Assembly: GCF_019973615.1 (NCBI RefSeq)
Contig: NZ_AP024238.1
Coordinates: forward strand, 3,865,989 to 3,929,988
Direction of reading: 5' to 3'
Source of the DNA: Rhodoferax lithotrophicus
GTDB lineage: Bacteria; Pseudomonadota; Gammaproteobacteria; Burkholderiales; Burkholderiaceae_C
DNA length: 64,000 nucleotides
Shown here: piece by piece, positions 1-8,003 of the stretch
Numbering within the stretch: position 1 is the stretch's first letter
Layout of the letters: every line of letters begins with the position of its first letter
Translations under genes and position numbers: made by a program
Notes under the pieces: model-generated
The model's database searches: none
The model's input: only the letters and a program-made list of their open reading frames with translations
What the model was told of the DNA's origin: nothing

Positions 1-123
1 GTCATATCCATCTTCCAAGGCAATAGGGCGTAATGCACCTTTGTTGCGGTTGATTATTGGCCCCACCTGACAAAACATTAGGTTAATAAGGTCGGTTTTT
101 ACCCCTTACTTCAAATTTATGTT

Positions 124-140
124 TTGGCAACTGCCTTGCT
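124..140 (+). promoter_or_regulatory. putative sigma-54 (-24/-12) promoter of fliE
   Basis: The sequence TTGGCA-N6-TTGCT matches the -24/-12 consensus, with GG at 126-127 and GC at 138-139, exactly 10 bases apart. It lies about 40 bases before the chosen fliE start. An upstream ATG-like start near 121-124 would overlap this element, which argues against the longer fliE reading. No sigma-54 activator gene is visible in the window, so function is inferred from the match alone. Confidence 0.55.
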
Positions 141-180
141 AGCATCCCTATCACCCCACAAGCTTTCGGGCACAAACACC

Positions 181-498
181 ATGAATCTCAGACTTACTCC
201 AAACACGATGCCGGTTGCGGTACGTCCCAACATCTTGGGCAGTCAGTCACAAACATCCGTGGGTGGTACCCAGTCTGGTGGTTTTTCAGGCGCTTTGAAA
301 AGTGCGCTCAACTCGGTGAGTGCGGCACAAAATGAAGCGACCCGCCTACAGCGTGAAGTTCAGTTGGAAAACCCTCAGGTCAGCCTGGAAGAAACCATGG
401 TCGCCATTCAGAAAGCACAAATCGGCTTTCAAGCCACCCTGCACGTACGTAATCGCATGGTTCAGGCGTATACAGACATCATGAACATGCAAGTCTAA
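181..498 (+). CDS. fliE: flagellar hook-basal body protein FliE
   Basis: FliE is the small rod/MS-ring junction protein that anchors the proximal rod to FliF and is exported early by the flagellar type III system. The 105-residue product has the family length, a disordered N-terminus, and the conserved C-terminal half (VSLEETMVAIQKAQIGF, then VRNRMVQAYTDIMNMQV) ending exactly at the usual conserved terminus. The ATG at 181 gives the normal length; reading further upstream would run through the -24/-12 promoter match. It faces fliT across a repeat-containing gap. The rest of the fli operon (fliF and others) is not present, so fliE here is transcribed alone or belongs to a group split off elsewhere. 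Confidence 0.93.
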   Translation: MNLRLTPNTMPVAVRPNILGSQSQTSVGGTQSGGFSGALKSALNSVSAAQNEATRLQREVQLENPQVSLEETMVAIQKAQIGFQATLHVRNRMVQAYTDIMNMQV

Positions 499-523
499 AG
501 CAGTTCATCAAGCCAGTTTTGTA

Positions 524-576
524 TAAAAAAATAGCCTCTAGCGCTTATATACTCTGCGCAAGAAGCTATTATTTTT
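524..576. repeat. interspersed Comamonadaceae-type repeat, copy R1
   Basis: Between the convergent ends of fliE and fliT. It shows the arms AATAGCCTCTAGCGCTTAT and GCGCAAGAAGCTATT, shared with seven other sites in this window. A small hairpin (GAAGC 577-581 with GCTTC 588-592, then a T-rich stretch) follows directly and may end fliE transcription. Confidence 0.7.
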
Positions 577-623
577 GAAGCGTTGATGCTTCTAATTTTC
601 GGACTCTCCTAACCGCTTGAATT

Positions 624-923
624 TCAGTGCAAGTATTGCCGAGACTCGTCCAGATTTTCCTCACAGTGCGTGAGCCAGGGTTCAGCCAAGTAACGAATCT
701 GGGCATCGTTATTCAAAATACGTTGCATGATGCGTGCTTTCTCAGCACGATGCTCAGGCTGAAGCCTTTCCTGACTGGCACGGTCACGAAGTTGCTCAAT
801 CAATACCGCACAAGCACCCTCGAAGTGCATTACTTTTTCCCAGTCTTCTGACTTTGCTGCATCCAACATTTTGGCGCTACTGTCTTCAATGGCTTTGTAA
901 TAGTCGATAAGAATGTGTGACAT
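624..923 (-). CDS. fliT: FliT-like flagellar export chaperone
   Basis: A 99-residue, mainly helical and charged protein directly downstream of fliD-fliS. By position and size this is FliT, the cytoplasmic chaperone of the filament cap FliD; in enterobacteria FliT also inhibits FlhDC. Sequence conservation of FliT is low, so the call rests on the fliD-fliS-fliT order, length and helical make-up (for example EDWEKVMHFEGACAVLIEQL). The start ATG at 923 is 28 bases after the fliS stop, consistent with co-transcription. Because FlhDC is present in this genome, the anti-FlhDC role is possible but cannot be read from the sequence. Confidence 0.75.
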   Translation of the reverse strand: MSHILIDYYKAIEDSSAKMLDAAKSEDWEKVMHFEGACAVLIEQLRDRASQERLQPEHRAEKARIMQRILNNDAQIRYLAEPWLTHCEENLDESRQYLH

Positions 924-951
924 GTCAAAACTCCAATGTGTCTTGATGAGA

Positions 952-1356
952 TCAAGCGTTGACTACCGCGCCAATTTCCTTCCAGCCCGAGGCAATGGGC
1001 TCAATGACTCGAATCACATCATTTAATGCAACATCATCATTATGCAAATTTGCCTGGGTCAAGCGGACAAGGCAGTAACCATAGAGGCCATTCAAATTTG
1101 CAGCAAGAGGACCACCTTGCTGAAGATTTAATGAAGGCTTCAGTCCCTCGTCAATGATGCGGACTGCTTTCAAAATATGTTCACCTTTGGCGGCAATGTC
1201 CCCTTTTGCCAAGCTGGCACGAGCAGCACCCACCGCCACCTGTAAGCTATCGAACAACATACTCACCAACTCGTGAGGACTCGCCATACTCACACCCGTC
1301 TCAATAGCGACTCTCTTGTACGCTGATGCAGAACGAGAACTGACTGAGGTGAACAT
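952..1356 (-). CDS. fliS: flagellar export chaperone FliS
   Basis: FliS binds the C-terminus of newly made flagellin, keeps it unfolded and delivers it to the export gate. The 134-residue product has the family pattern AYKRVAIETGVSMASPHELVSMLFD near the N-terminus and the central LNLQQGGPLAANLNGLYGYC region, with helical content throughout. The ATG at 1356 is preferred because GGAG lies just upstream at a good distance; an in-frame ATG at 1395 would add 13 poorly conserved residues. It lies 80 bases after fliD and 28 before fliT on the same strand, forming a fliDST unit that serves the adjacent flagellin genes. Confidence 0.9.
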   Translation of the reverse strand: MFTSVSSRSASAYKRVAIETGVSMASPHELVSMLFDSLQVAVGAARASLAKGDIAAKGEHILKAVRIIDEGLKPSLNLQQGGPLAANLNGLYGYCLVRLTQANLHNDDVALNDVIRVIEPIASGWKEIGAVVNA

Positions 1357-1436
1357 GATGGGCTCCATATTGTTTGTTACCTTAGTTATCGACATCTCAG
1401 CGTAAAAATAAAGGGTTACAGCAAACAGAGTGACGA

Positions 1437-2885
1437 CTAATTCGACGACTTATTCCACAAGGTGACCTGCTGCCCTACATAAGTATTCAGCGCATTCAGT
1501 TTAGCCATTTGAACATCCAGATCTGAATATTGCTTTCGCAGGCGCGCCTCAAACGAAGCCACACGCGCATTGAGCTTGGTTTGATCCTGACTATTCTTGT
1601 CCAGAAGGTTTTGCAATGATGCAGCCTTGTTATATAAAGATCCGCCTGTCGCGGCAACACCTTGCCCCAAAGTTGAAAACTTCAACGCAAAACCATTGGT
1701 CATGGTATTGCCATTGTCTGCGGTGAAAAGTTGCTGCAACGAAGTGCCATCATTGGCCGCAACTGACAGCTTGGCCGTATTGATGGTCAAAGAGCCATCC
1801 AACTGACGATCCAACCCAATATCAGCCAAACGCTGTGAAGTTGCGCCCTTGCTCGTTGAACCGACCATATTACGCAACACATTTTGGATACCAATCACCA
1901 TTGAATCACCCTGAAACAGGCCTGCGACCTTGGTCGTCGCATCGTATTTGGTCAAATCTCTCAGCGTTTGATTCAGTTTATTAAATGCATCAACAAAATC
2001 AGACACATTCTTCACTGCTGGTTTCACGTCTTCACTGATCACCATGGTAATCGGAGCTTTGGTTTCGGTGCCCAAACCATAATTGGTCGTGGTGGTTGCC
2101 TGCAACTCAAGGGTGACACCCGTGAAGTTATCTGCCAGCGTATTGGTGGCAGAAGTAACTGCCAGACCATTGATACGAGCCGCCGCATTTTGACCAAACT
2201 GCACAGGATTACCAGTCGAGGCCATACCCTGCCCCGCTTTGTTTTCTGGATCAAACACAAAACCTGCCAGAGCAGCATCACCCGACTGAACACGAAAACC
2301 AGCCGCAGCCCCGGTGTTTTTGGACTGCATTAATAAACGCTCGTTGGTGCCGTCATTAAACACCGAGGCGGTCACACCACTATTGGCCGCATTGATTTTG
2401 CTGGCAATTGAAGCCAACGTGTCCGTGTTGGTAATAGCCACATTAACAGCACTGGCACCTCCAGCGGTAAATGCGGTACCTGCGGCATCCCAGGTACCCA
2501 GCTGAATACTCAGCGTTCCCGCCCCTGGCAAGGAGCCTGTAGCCACAGTAGACGACGAGAGTGACTGTTTGGAGGCCAACCGATCCACATCCAGCGTGAA
2601 TGAATTGGCGCTGGCCGAAGATGTCACAGCAATCGTAGCGGCACTCGTATTTGAACTGGTGGCAGTTCTCGCCGTCCAAGTGGAGGCATCCGAAATACGG
2701 GTTGCCACATCTGTCAATGCCGCAAACTGCGACTGTACCTGCCCGAATGCAGACAATTGAGCCTGAACTGATGTCGCCTTGGATTCAAGCGTCTTGAGAG
2801 GCTTTTTCTCCAAATCCACCAACTGCGTCACGATGCTATTGACATCAAGCCCACTGCCAATGCCGACTGAAGTGATGCTGGCCAT
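1437..2885 (-). CDS. fliD: flagellar filament cap protein FliD (HAP2)
   Basis: FliD forms the pentameric cap at the filament tip that folds incoming flagellin. The 482-residue product starts with the conserved MASITSVGIGSGLDVNSIVTQ and LVDLEKKPLKTLESK, has a variable Ser/Thr/Ala-rich middle exposed outside, and ends in a coiled C-terminus (LRKQYSDLDVQMAKLNALNTYVGQQ) that polymerises into the D0/D1 layer. AGGAGAAG precedes the ATG by a few bases. It lies downstream of two flagellin genes on the same strand, separated by 164 bases with a strong hairpin, and upstream of fliS-fliT. I found no convincing sigma-28 promoter in the gap. Confidence 0.95.
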   Translation of the reverse strand: MASITSVGIGSGLDVNSIVTQLVDLEKKPLKTLESKATSVQAQLSAFGQVQSQFAALTDVATRISDASTWTARTATSSNTSAATIAVTSSASANSFTLDVDRLASKQSLSSSTVATGSLPGAGTLSIQLGTWDAAGTAFTAGGASAVNVAITNTDTLASIASKINAANSGVTASVFNDGTNERLLMQSKNTGAAAGFRVQSGDAALAGFVFDPENKAGQGMASTGNPVQFGQNAAARINGLAVTSATNTLADNFTGVTLELQATTTTNYGLGTETKAPITMVISEDVKPAVKNVSDFVDAFNKLNQTLRDLTKYDATTKVAGLFQGDSMVIGIQNVLRNMVGSTSKGATSQRLADIGLDRQLDGSLTINTAKLSVAANDGTSLQQLFTADNGNTMTNGFALKFSTLGQGVAATGGSLYNKAASLQNLLDKNSQDQTKLNARVASFEARLRKQYSDLDVQMAKLNALNTYVGQQVTLWNKSSN

Positions 2886-2968
2886 ACTCTTCTCCTGTTG
2901 AATCCAAGAACCCGATTATCAAACGCTCGGTTATCTGTTAAGCCCAGAAAAGAACGTTTTTAAACGAC

Positions 2969-3003
2969 AAAGCGGCGATGAACCGTTGGCCCATCGCCGC
3001 TTT
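2969..3003 (-). terminator. hairpin terminator after fliC1
   Basis: A perfect 12-base inverted repeat (AAAGCGGCGATG with CATCGCCGCTTT, 11-base loop) lies 46 bases beyond the stop codon of the first flagellin gene. On the minus strand it is followed by a T/A-rich tract. It would separate flagellin transcription from fliD. Confidence 0.75.
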
Positions 3004-3049
3004 GAAAACCACTTACCATTTACGAGTAAGTTATTTTCGGCATTTCCGC

Positions 3050-4513
3050 TTACCGCAGCAGGGCCAATACACCTTGCGGCAACTGGTTGGCTTGTGCCAC
3101 CATGGCAGTACCGGCCTGTTGCAGAATCTGCGCACGCGACAGGTTGGCGGTTTCCGAGGCAAAGTCAGCATCCTGGATACGTGAGCGTGATGCACTCAGG
3201 TTTTCAACACTGCTTCCCAAGTTGGAAATGGTGGACTCAAAGCGCGATTGCAACGCACCAAAGTTAGCCCGTTGACCATCCACGGCTGCCAGCGCGGCAT
3301 CCACAATTTTCAGCGCTTTGGTTGAACCGGTCACCGTTGAAATATCAATGGTGCTCACCGCATTCAGGGATGATGTAGCTGACGATGTCACCAACGCAGA
3401 GGCTGAAGTTCCAAATGCGAAACCTTTGTCCGAGGCAAATTCGACCGTACCGTGCGTAGCGGCTGTGCCACCTGCTGCTGCCGCAGAAAAGGCTGCACTG
3501 AATGTATCCACACCATTGGTGGCTGAGGCGGGTCCGTTGTAAGCGGCCAGGGTAAGCGCTGCGGTCGCAGAGTTATTGGTGATTTTGATGTCGTCACCTG
3601 CACTGCTTGTCAACACCAAACCGTCTGAATTGGCATTCAATTTGGCAGTGATACCGGTTGTAGAAGACACATCATTAAATGCCTTGACCGCCTCCGCCAA
3701 ACCAGCCGACGTACCTACAGCTGACACATTAAAGGTGACATTGGCTGCAGTGGTATTGCTACCTGTAACGGCCAATGAGAACGATCCTGATGCACTGGCC
3801 TTGAACTCTGTCAAGTTGATGGCTTGTGCGGTCACTCCGGTCGTTTCAGTCTTGGAGTTGAAAGCAACTGCAGCTGTTGCGGCTGTATCGGTTGCAGTCA
3901 ACGTCACGGTTGCAGAGGCCGTGCCATTGATCACGATGGCACCAGCCAGCGAGGGTACGGTTGCGGCTGCGGCGACACCCGACGATGATTGGGACAACTG
4001 AGCACCATACACATTGGTTCTGAAGTTGGCCGTGGTGGCTGTGATGGTTTGGTTGGCATTGGCACCCACCTGGAAGGTGGAAGAACCCAAAGAGCCATCC
4101 AAAATATTGCGTCCGTTGAATTGCGTATTGGAAGCAAGCCGGTCAAGTTCTGACAAGAGTTGACCGGTTTCCGCTTGCAGTGATTTGCGGTCAGCAGAGG
4201 TATTGGTGTCATTGGCTGACTGAACCGCCAATTCACGGATACGCTGCAACATAGTGCCAGCAGAGTTCAAAGCTCCTTCAGCCGTTTGCGCCAGTGAAAT
4301 ACCGTCATTGGCATTGCGTGTTGCTTGTGTCAAACCACGAATCTGAGCCGTCATCCGGTCACTGATGGCCAGACCAGCTGCATCATCTTTGGCGCTATTC
4401 ACACGCAAACCGGACGACAAGCGCTGCATGGAGGTAGAAAGTGATGCTTGCGACATTCCCAAATTGCGTTGTGCAGTCAACGATTGGATGTTGCTGTTGA
4501 TGGTGGAGGCCAT
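3050..4513 (-). CDS. fliC: flagellin, tandem copy 1
   Basis: A 487-residue flagellin, the filament subunit. It has the conserved N-terminal D0/D1 block (MASTINSNIQSLTAQRNL, LRVNSAKDDAAGLAISDRM), a Thr/Ala/Ser-rich surface-exposed centre and the C-terminal block ending QANQLPQGVLALLR. It differs from the next gene upstream (4577-6040) at only three residues: Ile232 versus Arg, Ala329 versus Thr and Ala461 versus Ser. The 63-base gap between the two copies has a hairpin and a good ribosome binding site but no recognisable sigma-28 promoter, so this copy may depend on readthrough from copy 2. Abundant Ser/Thr in the centre would suit O-glycosylation by the neighbouring sugar island, but that is inference. 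Confidence 0.95.
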   Translation of the reverse strand: MASTINSNIQSLTAQRNLGMSQASLSTSMQRLSSGLRVNSAKDDAAGLAISDRMTAQIRGLTQATRNANDGISLAQTAEGALNSAGTMLQRIRELAVQSANDTNTSADRKSLQAETGQLLSELDRLASNTQFNGRNILDGSLGSSTFQVGANANQTITATTANFRTNVYGAQLSQSSSGVAAAATVPSLAGAIVINGTASATVTLTATDTAATAAVAFNSKTETTGVTAQAINLTEFKASASGSFSLAVTGSNTTAANVTFNVSAVGTSAGLAEAVKAFNDVSSTTGITAKLNANSDGLVLTSSAGDDIKITNNSATAALTLAAYNGPASATNGVDTFSAAFSAAAAGGTAATHGTVEFASDKGFAFGTSASALVTSSATSSLNAVSTIDISTVTGSTKALKIVDAALAAVDGQRANFGALQSRFESTISNLGSSVENLSASRSRIQDADFASETANLSRAQILQQAGTAMVAQANQLPQGVLALLR

Positions 4514-4549
4514 TTTGATATCTCCTCAATAAACTAACTTAGCCGAATG

Positions 4550-4569
4550 ACGGGCCCGAAGAGGCCCGT
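4550..4569 (-). repeat. inverted repeat between the two tandem flagellin genes
   Basis: ACGGGCC and GGCCCGT with a 6-base loop lie 8 bases beyond the fliC2 stop. There is no T-run directly after it on the minus strand, so it may slow rather than end transcription, or protect the fliC2 3' end. A related, imperfect form lies in the fliC2 leader near 6151-6170. Confidence 0.5.
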
Positions 4570-4576
4570 TCTATGC

Positions 4577-6040
4577 TTACCGCAACAAGGCCAATACACC
4601 TTGCGGCAACTGGTTGGCTTGTGCCACCATGGCAGTACCGGCCTGTTGCAGAATCTGCGAACGCGACAGGTTGGCGGTTTCCGAGGCAAAGTCAGCATCC
4701 TGGATACGTGAGCGTGATGCACTCAGGTTTTCAACACTGCTTCCCAAGTTGGAAATGGTGGACTCAAAGCGCGATTGCAACGCACCAAAGTTAGCCCGTT
4801 GACCATCCACGGCTGCCAGCGCGGCATCCACAATTTTCAGCGCTTTGGTTGAACCTGTCACCGTTGAAATATCAATGGTGCTCACCGCATTCAGGGATGA
4901 TGTAGCTGACGATGTCACCAACGCAGAGGCTGAAGTTCCAAATGCGAAACCCTTGTCCGAGGCAAATTCAACCGTCCCGTGCGTAGCGGCTGTGCCACCT
5001 GCTGCTGCCGCAGAAAAGGCTGCACTGAATGTATCCACACCATTGGTGGCGGAGGTGGGTCCGTTGTATGCGGCCAGGGTAAGCGCTGCGGTCGCAGAGT
5101 TATTGGTGATTTTGATGTCGTCACCTGCACTGCTTGTCAACACCAAACCGTCTGAATTGGCATTCAGTTTGGCAGTGATACCGGTCGTGGAAGACACATC
5201 ATTAAATGCCTTGACTGCCTCTGCCAAACCAGCCGACGTACCTACAGCTGACACATTAAAGGTGACATTGGCTGCAGTGGTATTGCTACCTGTAACGGCC
5301 AATGAGAACGATCCTGATGCACTGGCCTTGAACTCTGTCAAGTTACGGGCTTGTGCCGTCACACCGGTCGTTTCAGTCTTGGAGTTGAAAGCAACTGCAG
5401 CTGTTGCAGCTGTGTCGGTTGCCGTCAACGTCACGGTTGCAGAGGCCGTGCCATTGATCACGATGGCACCAGCCAGCGAGGGTACGGTTGCGGCTGCGGC
5501 GACACCCGACGATGATTGGGACAACTGAGCACCATACACATTGGTTCTGAAGTTGGCCGTGGTGGCTGTGATGGTTTGGTTGGCATTGGCACCCACCTGG
5601 AAGGTGGAAGAGCCCAAAGAGCCATCCAAAATATTGCGTCCGTTGAATTGCGTATTGGAAGCAAGCCGGTCAAGTTCTGACAAGAGTTGACCGGTTTCCG
5701 CTTGCAGTGATTTGCGGTCTGCCGAGGTATTGGTGTCATTGGCTGACTGAACCGCCAATTCACGGATACGCTGCAACATCGTACCAGCAGAGTTCAAAGC
5801 TCCTTCAGCCGTTTGCGCCAGTGAAATACCGTCATTGGCATTGCGTGTTGCTTGTGTCAAACCACGAATCTGAGCCGTCATCCGGTCACTGATGGCCAGA
5901 CCAGCTGCATCATCTTTGGCGCTATTCACACGCAAACCGGACGACAAGCGCTGCATGGAGGTAGAAAGTGATGCTTGCGACATTCCCAAATTGCGTTGTG
6001 CAGTCAACGATTGGATGTTGCTGTTGATGGTGGAGGCCAT
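4577..6040 (-). CDS. fliC: flagellin, tandem copy 2 (with sigma-28 promoter)
   Basis: A 487-residue flagellin with the same conserved ends as copy 1 and nearly the same central domain; only three residues differ between the copies. The gene has its own strong sigma-28 promoter about 140 bases upstream (6179-6205) and a purine-rich ribosome binding site (AAGGAG) before the ATG. Even the variable surface region, normally the fastest-changing part of a flagellin, is almost identical to copy 1, so the pair reflects a recent tandem duplication or continuing gene conversion. It is probably the main expressed filament subunit together with the divergent third copy. Confidence 0.95.
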   Translation of the reverse strand: MASTINSNIQSLTAQRNLGMSQASLSTSMQRLSSGLRVNSAKDDAAGLAISDRMTAQIRGLTQATRNANDGISLAQTAEGALNSAGTMLQRIRELAVQSANDTNTSADRKSLQAETGQLLSELDRLASNTQFNGRNILDGSLGSSTFQVGANANQTITATTANFRTNVYGAQLSQSSSGVAAAATVPSLAGAIVINGTASATVTLTATDTAATAAVAFNSKTETTGVTAQARNLTEFKASASGSFSLAVTGSNTTAANVTFNVSAVGTSAGLAEAVKAFNDVSSTTGITAKLNANSDGLVLTSSAGDDIKITNNSATAALTLAAYNGPTSATNGVDTFSAAFSAAAAGGTAATHGTVEFASDKGFAFGTSASALVTSSATSSLNAVSTIDISTVTGSTKALKIVDAALAAVDGQRANFGALQSRFESTISNLGSSVENLSASRSRIQDADFASETANLSRSQILQQAGTAMVAQANQLPQGVLALLR

Positions 6041-6178
6041 TTTGATAACTCCTTAATAAAACTAACTTAACCCGGCGACATGCCGATCCCAACACCAGCA
6101 AAGCTGCTGGCTGCTACGACCGGAACGCCTTGTTAGCGCTAGCCGGACGACAGGCCCGAAAAAGACCCGTTGGATTTG

Positions 6179-6205
6179 TTTTCGGACAGATTCGAAAAAA
6201 CTTTA
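6179..6205 (-). promoter_or_regulatory. sigma-28 (FliA) promoter of fliC2
   Basis: Read on the minus strand: TAAAGTTT, 11 bases, TCCGAAAA. The -35 element is a perfect match to the consensus TAAAGTTT-N11-GCCGATAA and the -10 matches at 6 of 8 positions. Transcription would begin near 6170, giving a leader of about 130 bases. Confidence 0.85.
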
Positions 6206-6331
6206 GCAACAAAAATCACTGCATCTCAAATAACACATCTGCTCGTGGTTTAAAAAAAATATCTGGCATGGATATACAAGGCATTTCATGTCCAGCTGCA
6301 TCGATCAACTTAAACATCACCAGCCACCCCG

Positions 6332-6357
6332 CAAATGACCGTGTTTTCTGCCGCTTA
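6332..6357 (+). promoter_or_regulatory. weak sigma-28-like candidate for fliC3
   Basis: GCCGCTTA at 6350-6357 resembles the sigma-28 -10 element (6 of 8), with CAAA at 6332 as a poor -35 one base closer than usual. It is the best plus-strand candidate before fliC3 that I could find. Confidence 0.3.
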
Positions 6358-6476
6358 TCAAAGCTTTTGAAATTGATCAGTTCTGGAGAATTCATCCATC
6401 GTTACTGATTGCTCACGCGACATGTGGGCATTGCAATCGGCGGCGACACCCATTTAACCGTTTAAGGAGTTTCGCA

Positions 6477-7940
6477 ATGGCCTCTACTATCAACAGCAAT
6501 ATTGCTTCGCTGACCGCCCAACGCAATTTGAGCATGTCTCAATCATCACTCGCTACCTCCATGCAGCGCTTGTCCTCAGGGCTGCGTGTGAATAGCGCCA
6601 AAGACGACGCGGCAGGCTTATCCATCAGTGACCGGATGACGGCTCAGATTCGCGGCTCGGTTCAGGCTGCGCGTAATGCCAATGACGGTATCTCGATGGC
6701 GCAAGTAGCAGAAGGCGCACTGGGCTCAGCAAGCAACATTTTGCAACGCGTACGTGAACTGGCCGTTCAATCAGCCAATGACACCAATACCTCTGCTGAC
6801 CGCAAATCGTTGCAAGCAGAAACAGGTCAGTTGTTGACCGAATTGGATCGCATTGGCACAACCACACAATTCAACGGACGCAATATTTTGGATGGCTCAC
6901 TGGGGTCAGCCACTTTCCAGGTGGGGGCCAATGCCAACCAAACCATCACGGCAACCACCAGCAACTTTAGAACCACAGTTTATGGTGCCCAGTTGTCCCA
7001 GTCGTCGTCTGGTGTTGCCGCAGCGGCAACCGCACCTTCGCTGGCTGGCGCAGTTGTCGTCAATGGCACGGCATCAGCTACAGTCACTTTGCTGGCTTCT
7101 GACACCGCCGCAACTGCTGCAGCAAAGTTTAATTCTGCATCCGACACAACAGGTGTCTCAGCCGTTGCTCTGAACAAAAGCGAATTCAAACCCTTGTCTA
7201 TAGGTGCCTATTCCTTGGCTGTTAAAGGCAGCAATACCACAACGCCCGCCAATATCACGTTCAATGTATCAGCGACCAATACCTCTGCAGGATTGGCCGA
7301 GGCGGTTAAAGCATTCAACGATGTCGCCTCTCAAACAGGCATCACAGCCAAACTGAACACCAATGCGGACGGTTTGATTTTGACCAGCGATGCAGGAGAC
7401 GACATTGCCATCGCGAACAATTCAGCAGCAAATAGTGTCACACTTGCTGCCTACAACGCACCAACATCAGCTACCAATAGTGTCGATACGTTCAGTACAG
7501 CCTTTACTGCTGCAGCTGGAGCAACTGCGGCAACACGTGGTACGGTTGAATTCACTTCTGATAAAGGTTTCTCATTTGGGACATCAACAACAGCACTGGT
7601 GACCACTGCAAACTCATCCACGCTGAATTCAGTCAGCACCATTGACATTTCAACCGTTGCAGGATCTACAAAAGCCCTCAAAATTGTGGATGCGGCACTC
7701 ACAGCTGTCAACGGCCAACGCGCCAGCTTTGGTGCGCTGCAGTCACGCTTTGAAGCCAGCATTTCCAACCTGCAAATCAACACTGAGAACCTCAGTGCCT
7801 CACGCTCACGCATCCAGGATGCCGACTTTGCAGTGGAAACCTCCAACCTGTCTCGCGCGCAAATCTTGCAACAAGCCGGTACCGCCATGGTGGCGCAGGC
7901 CAATCAGTTGCCACAGGGCGTGATGGCACTGCTGAAATAA
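6477..7940 (+). CDS. fliC: flagellin, divergent third copy
   Basis: A 487-residue flagellin transcribed away from the tandem pair. Both conserved ends are intact (MASTINSNIASLTAQRNL at the start, QANQLPQGVMALLK at the end), but many substitutions occur across the protein compared with the other two, particularly in the centre (for example KPLSIGAYSLAVKGSN and NAPTSATNSVDTF). Length is identical, which indicates old duplication without indels. TAAGGAG precedes the ATG. The next gene downstream (8004) opens the sugar-modification island on the same strand with only a short gap, so co-transcription with the island is possible. Confidence 0.95.
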   Translation: MASTINSNIASLTAQRNLSMSQSSLATSMQRLSSGLRVNSAKDDAAGLSISDRMTAQIRGSVQAARNANDGISMAQVAEGALGSASNILQRVRELAVQSANDTNTSADRKSLQAETGQLLTELDRIGTTTQFNGRNILDGSLGSATFQVGANANQTITATTSNFRTTVYGAQLSQSSSGVAAAATAPSLAGAVVVNGTASATVTLLASDTAATAAAKFNSASDTTGVSAVALNKSEFKPLSIGAYSLAVKGSNTTTPANITFNVSATNTSAGLAEAVKAFNDVASQTGITAKLNTNADGLILTSDAGDDIAIANNSAANSVTLAAYNAPTSATNSVDTFSTAFTAAAGATAATRGTVEFTSDKGFSFGTSTTALVTTANSSTLNSVSTIDISTVAGSTKALKIVDAALTAVNGQRASFGALQSRFEASISNLQINTENLSASRSRIQDADFAVETSNLSRAQILQQAGTAMVAQANQLPQGVMALLK

Positions 7941-8003
7941 TCAGACCATCGGTGATAAATTGGGGTCAATAGTCATTGGCAGCCCTAGAATTTGGTGGCA
8001 CCT

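Larger units (their letters stand above)
6041..6476. other. 436-base divergent promoter region between fliC2 and fliC3
   Basis: This gap holds the fliC2 leader with a small hairpin (CCAGCA near 6093 with TGCTGG near 6104), a block near 6130-6170 resembling the fliC1 upstream hairpin region, the fliC2 sigma-28 promoter, and the upstream region of fliC3. The middle part (about 6180-6400) is AT-rich. Short open frames here lack coding character. Confidence 0.6.

Noticed and set aside
1968..2333. Plus-strand open frames inside fliD
   Set aside because: They run antisense to a clearly conserved flagellar gene and show no domain pattern or ribosome binding site.
2886..2968. Possible sigma-28 promoter of fliD
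   Set aside because: TAAAAACG and GCTTAACA on the minus strand have correct spacing but only 4 of 8 matches each; too weak to call.
4845..5528. 227-codon open frame antisense to fliC2 (and its shorter twin antisense to fliC1)
   Set aside because: Long antisense frames arise from the Ala/Thr/Ser-rich codon pattern of flagellin; the peptide is a mirror of that composition with no independent features.
6130..6408. 92-codon frame in the fliC2-fliC3 gap
   Set aside because: It overlaps the sigma-28 promoter of fliC2, lacks a ribosome binding site and has an unstructured composition.
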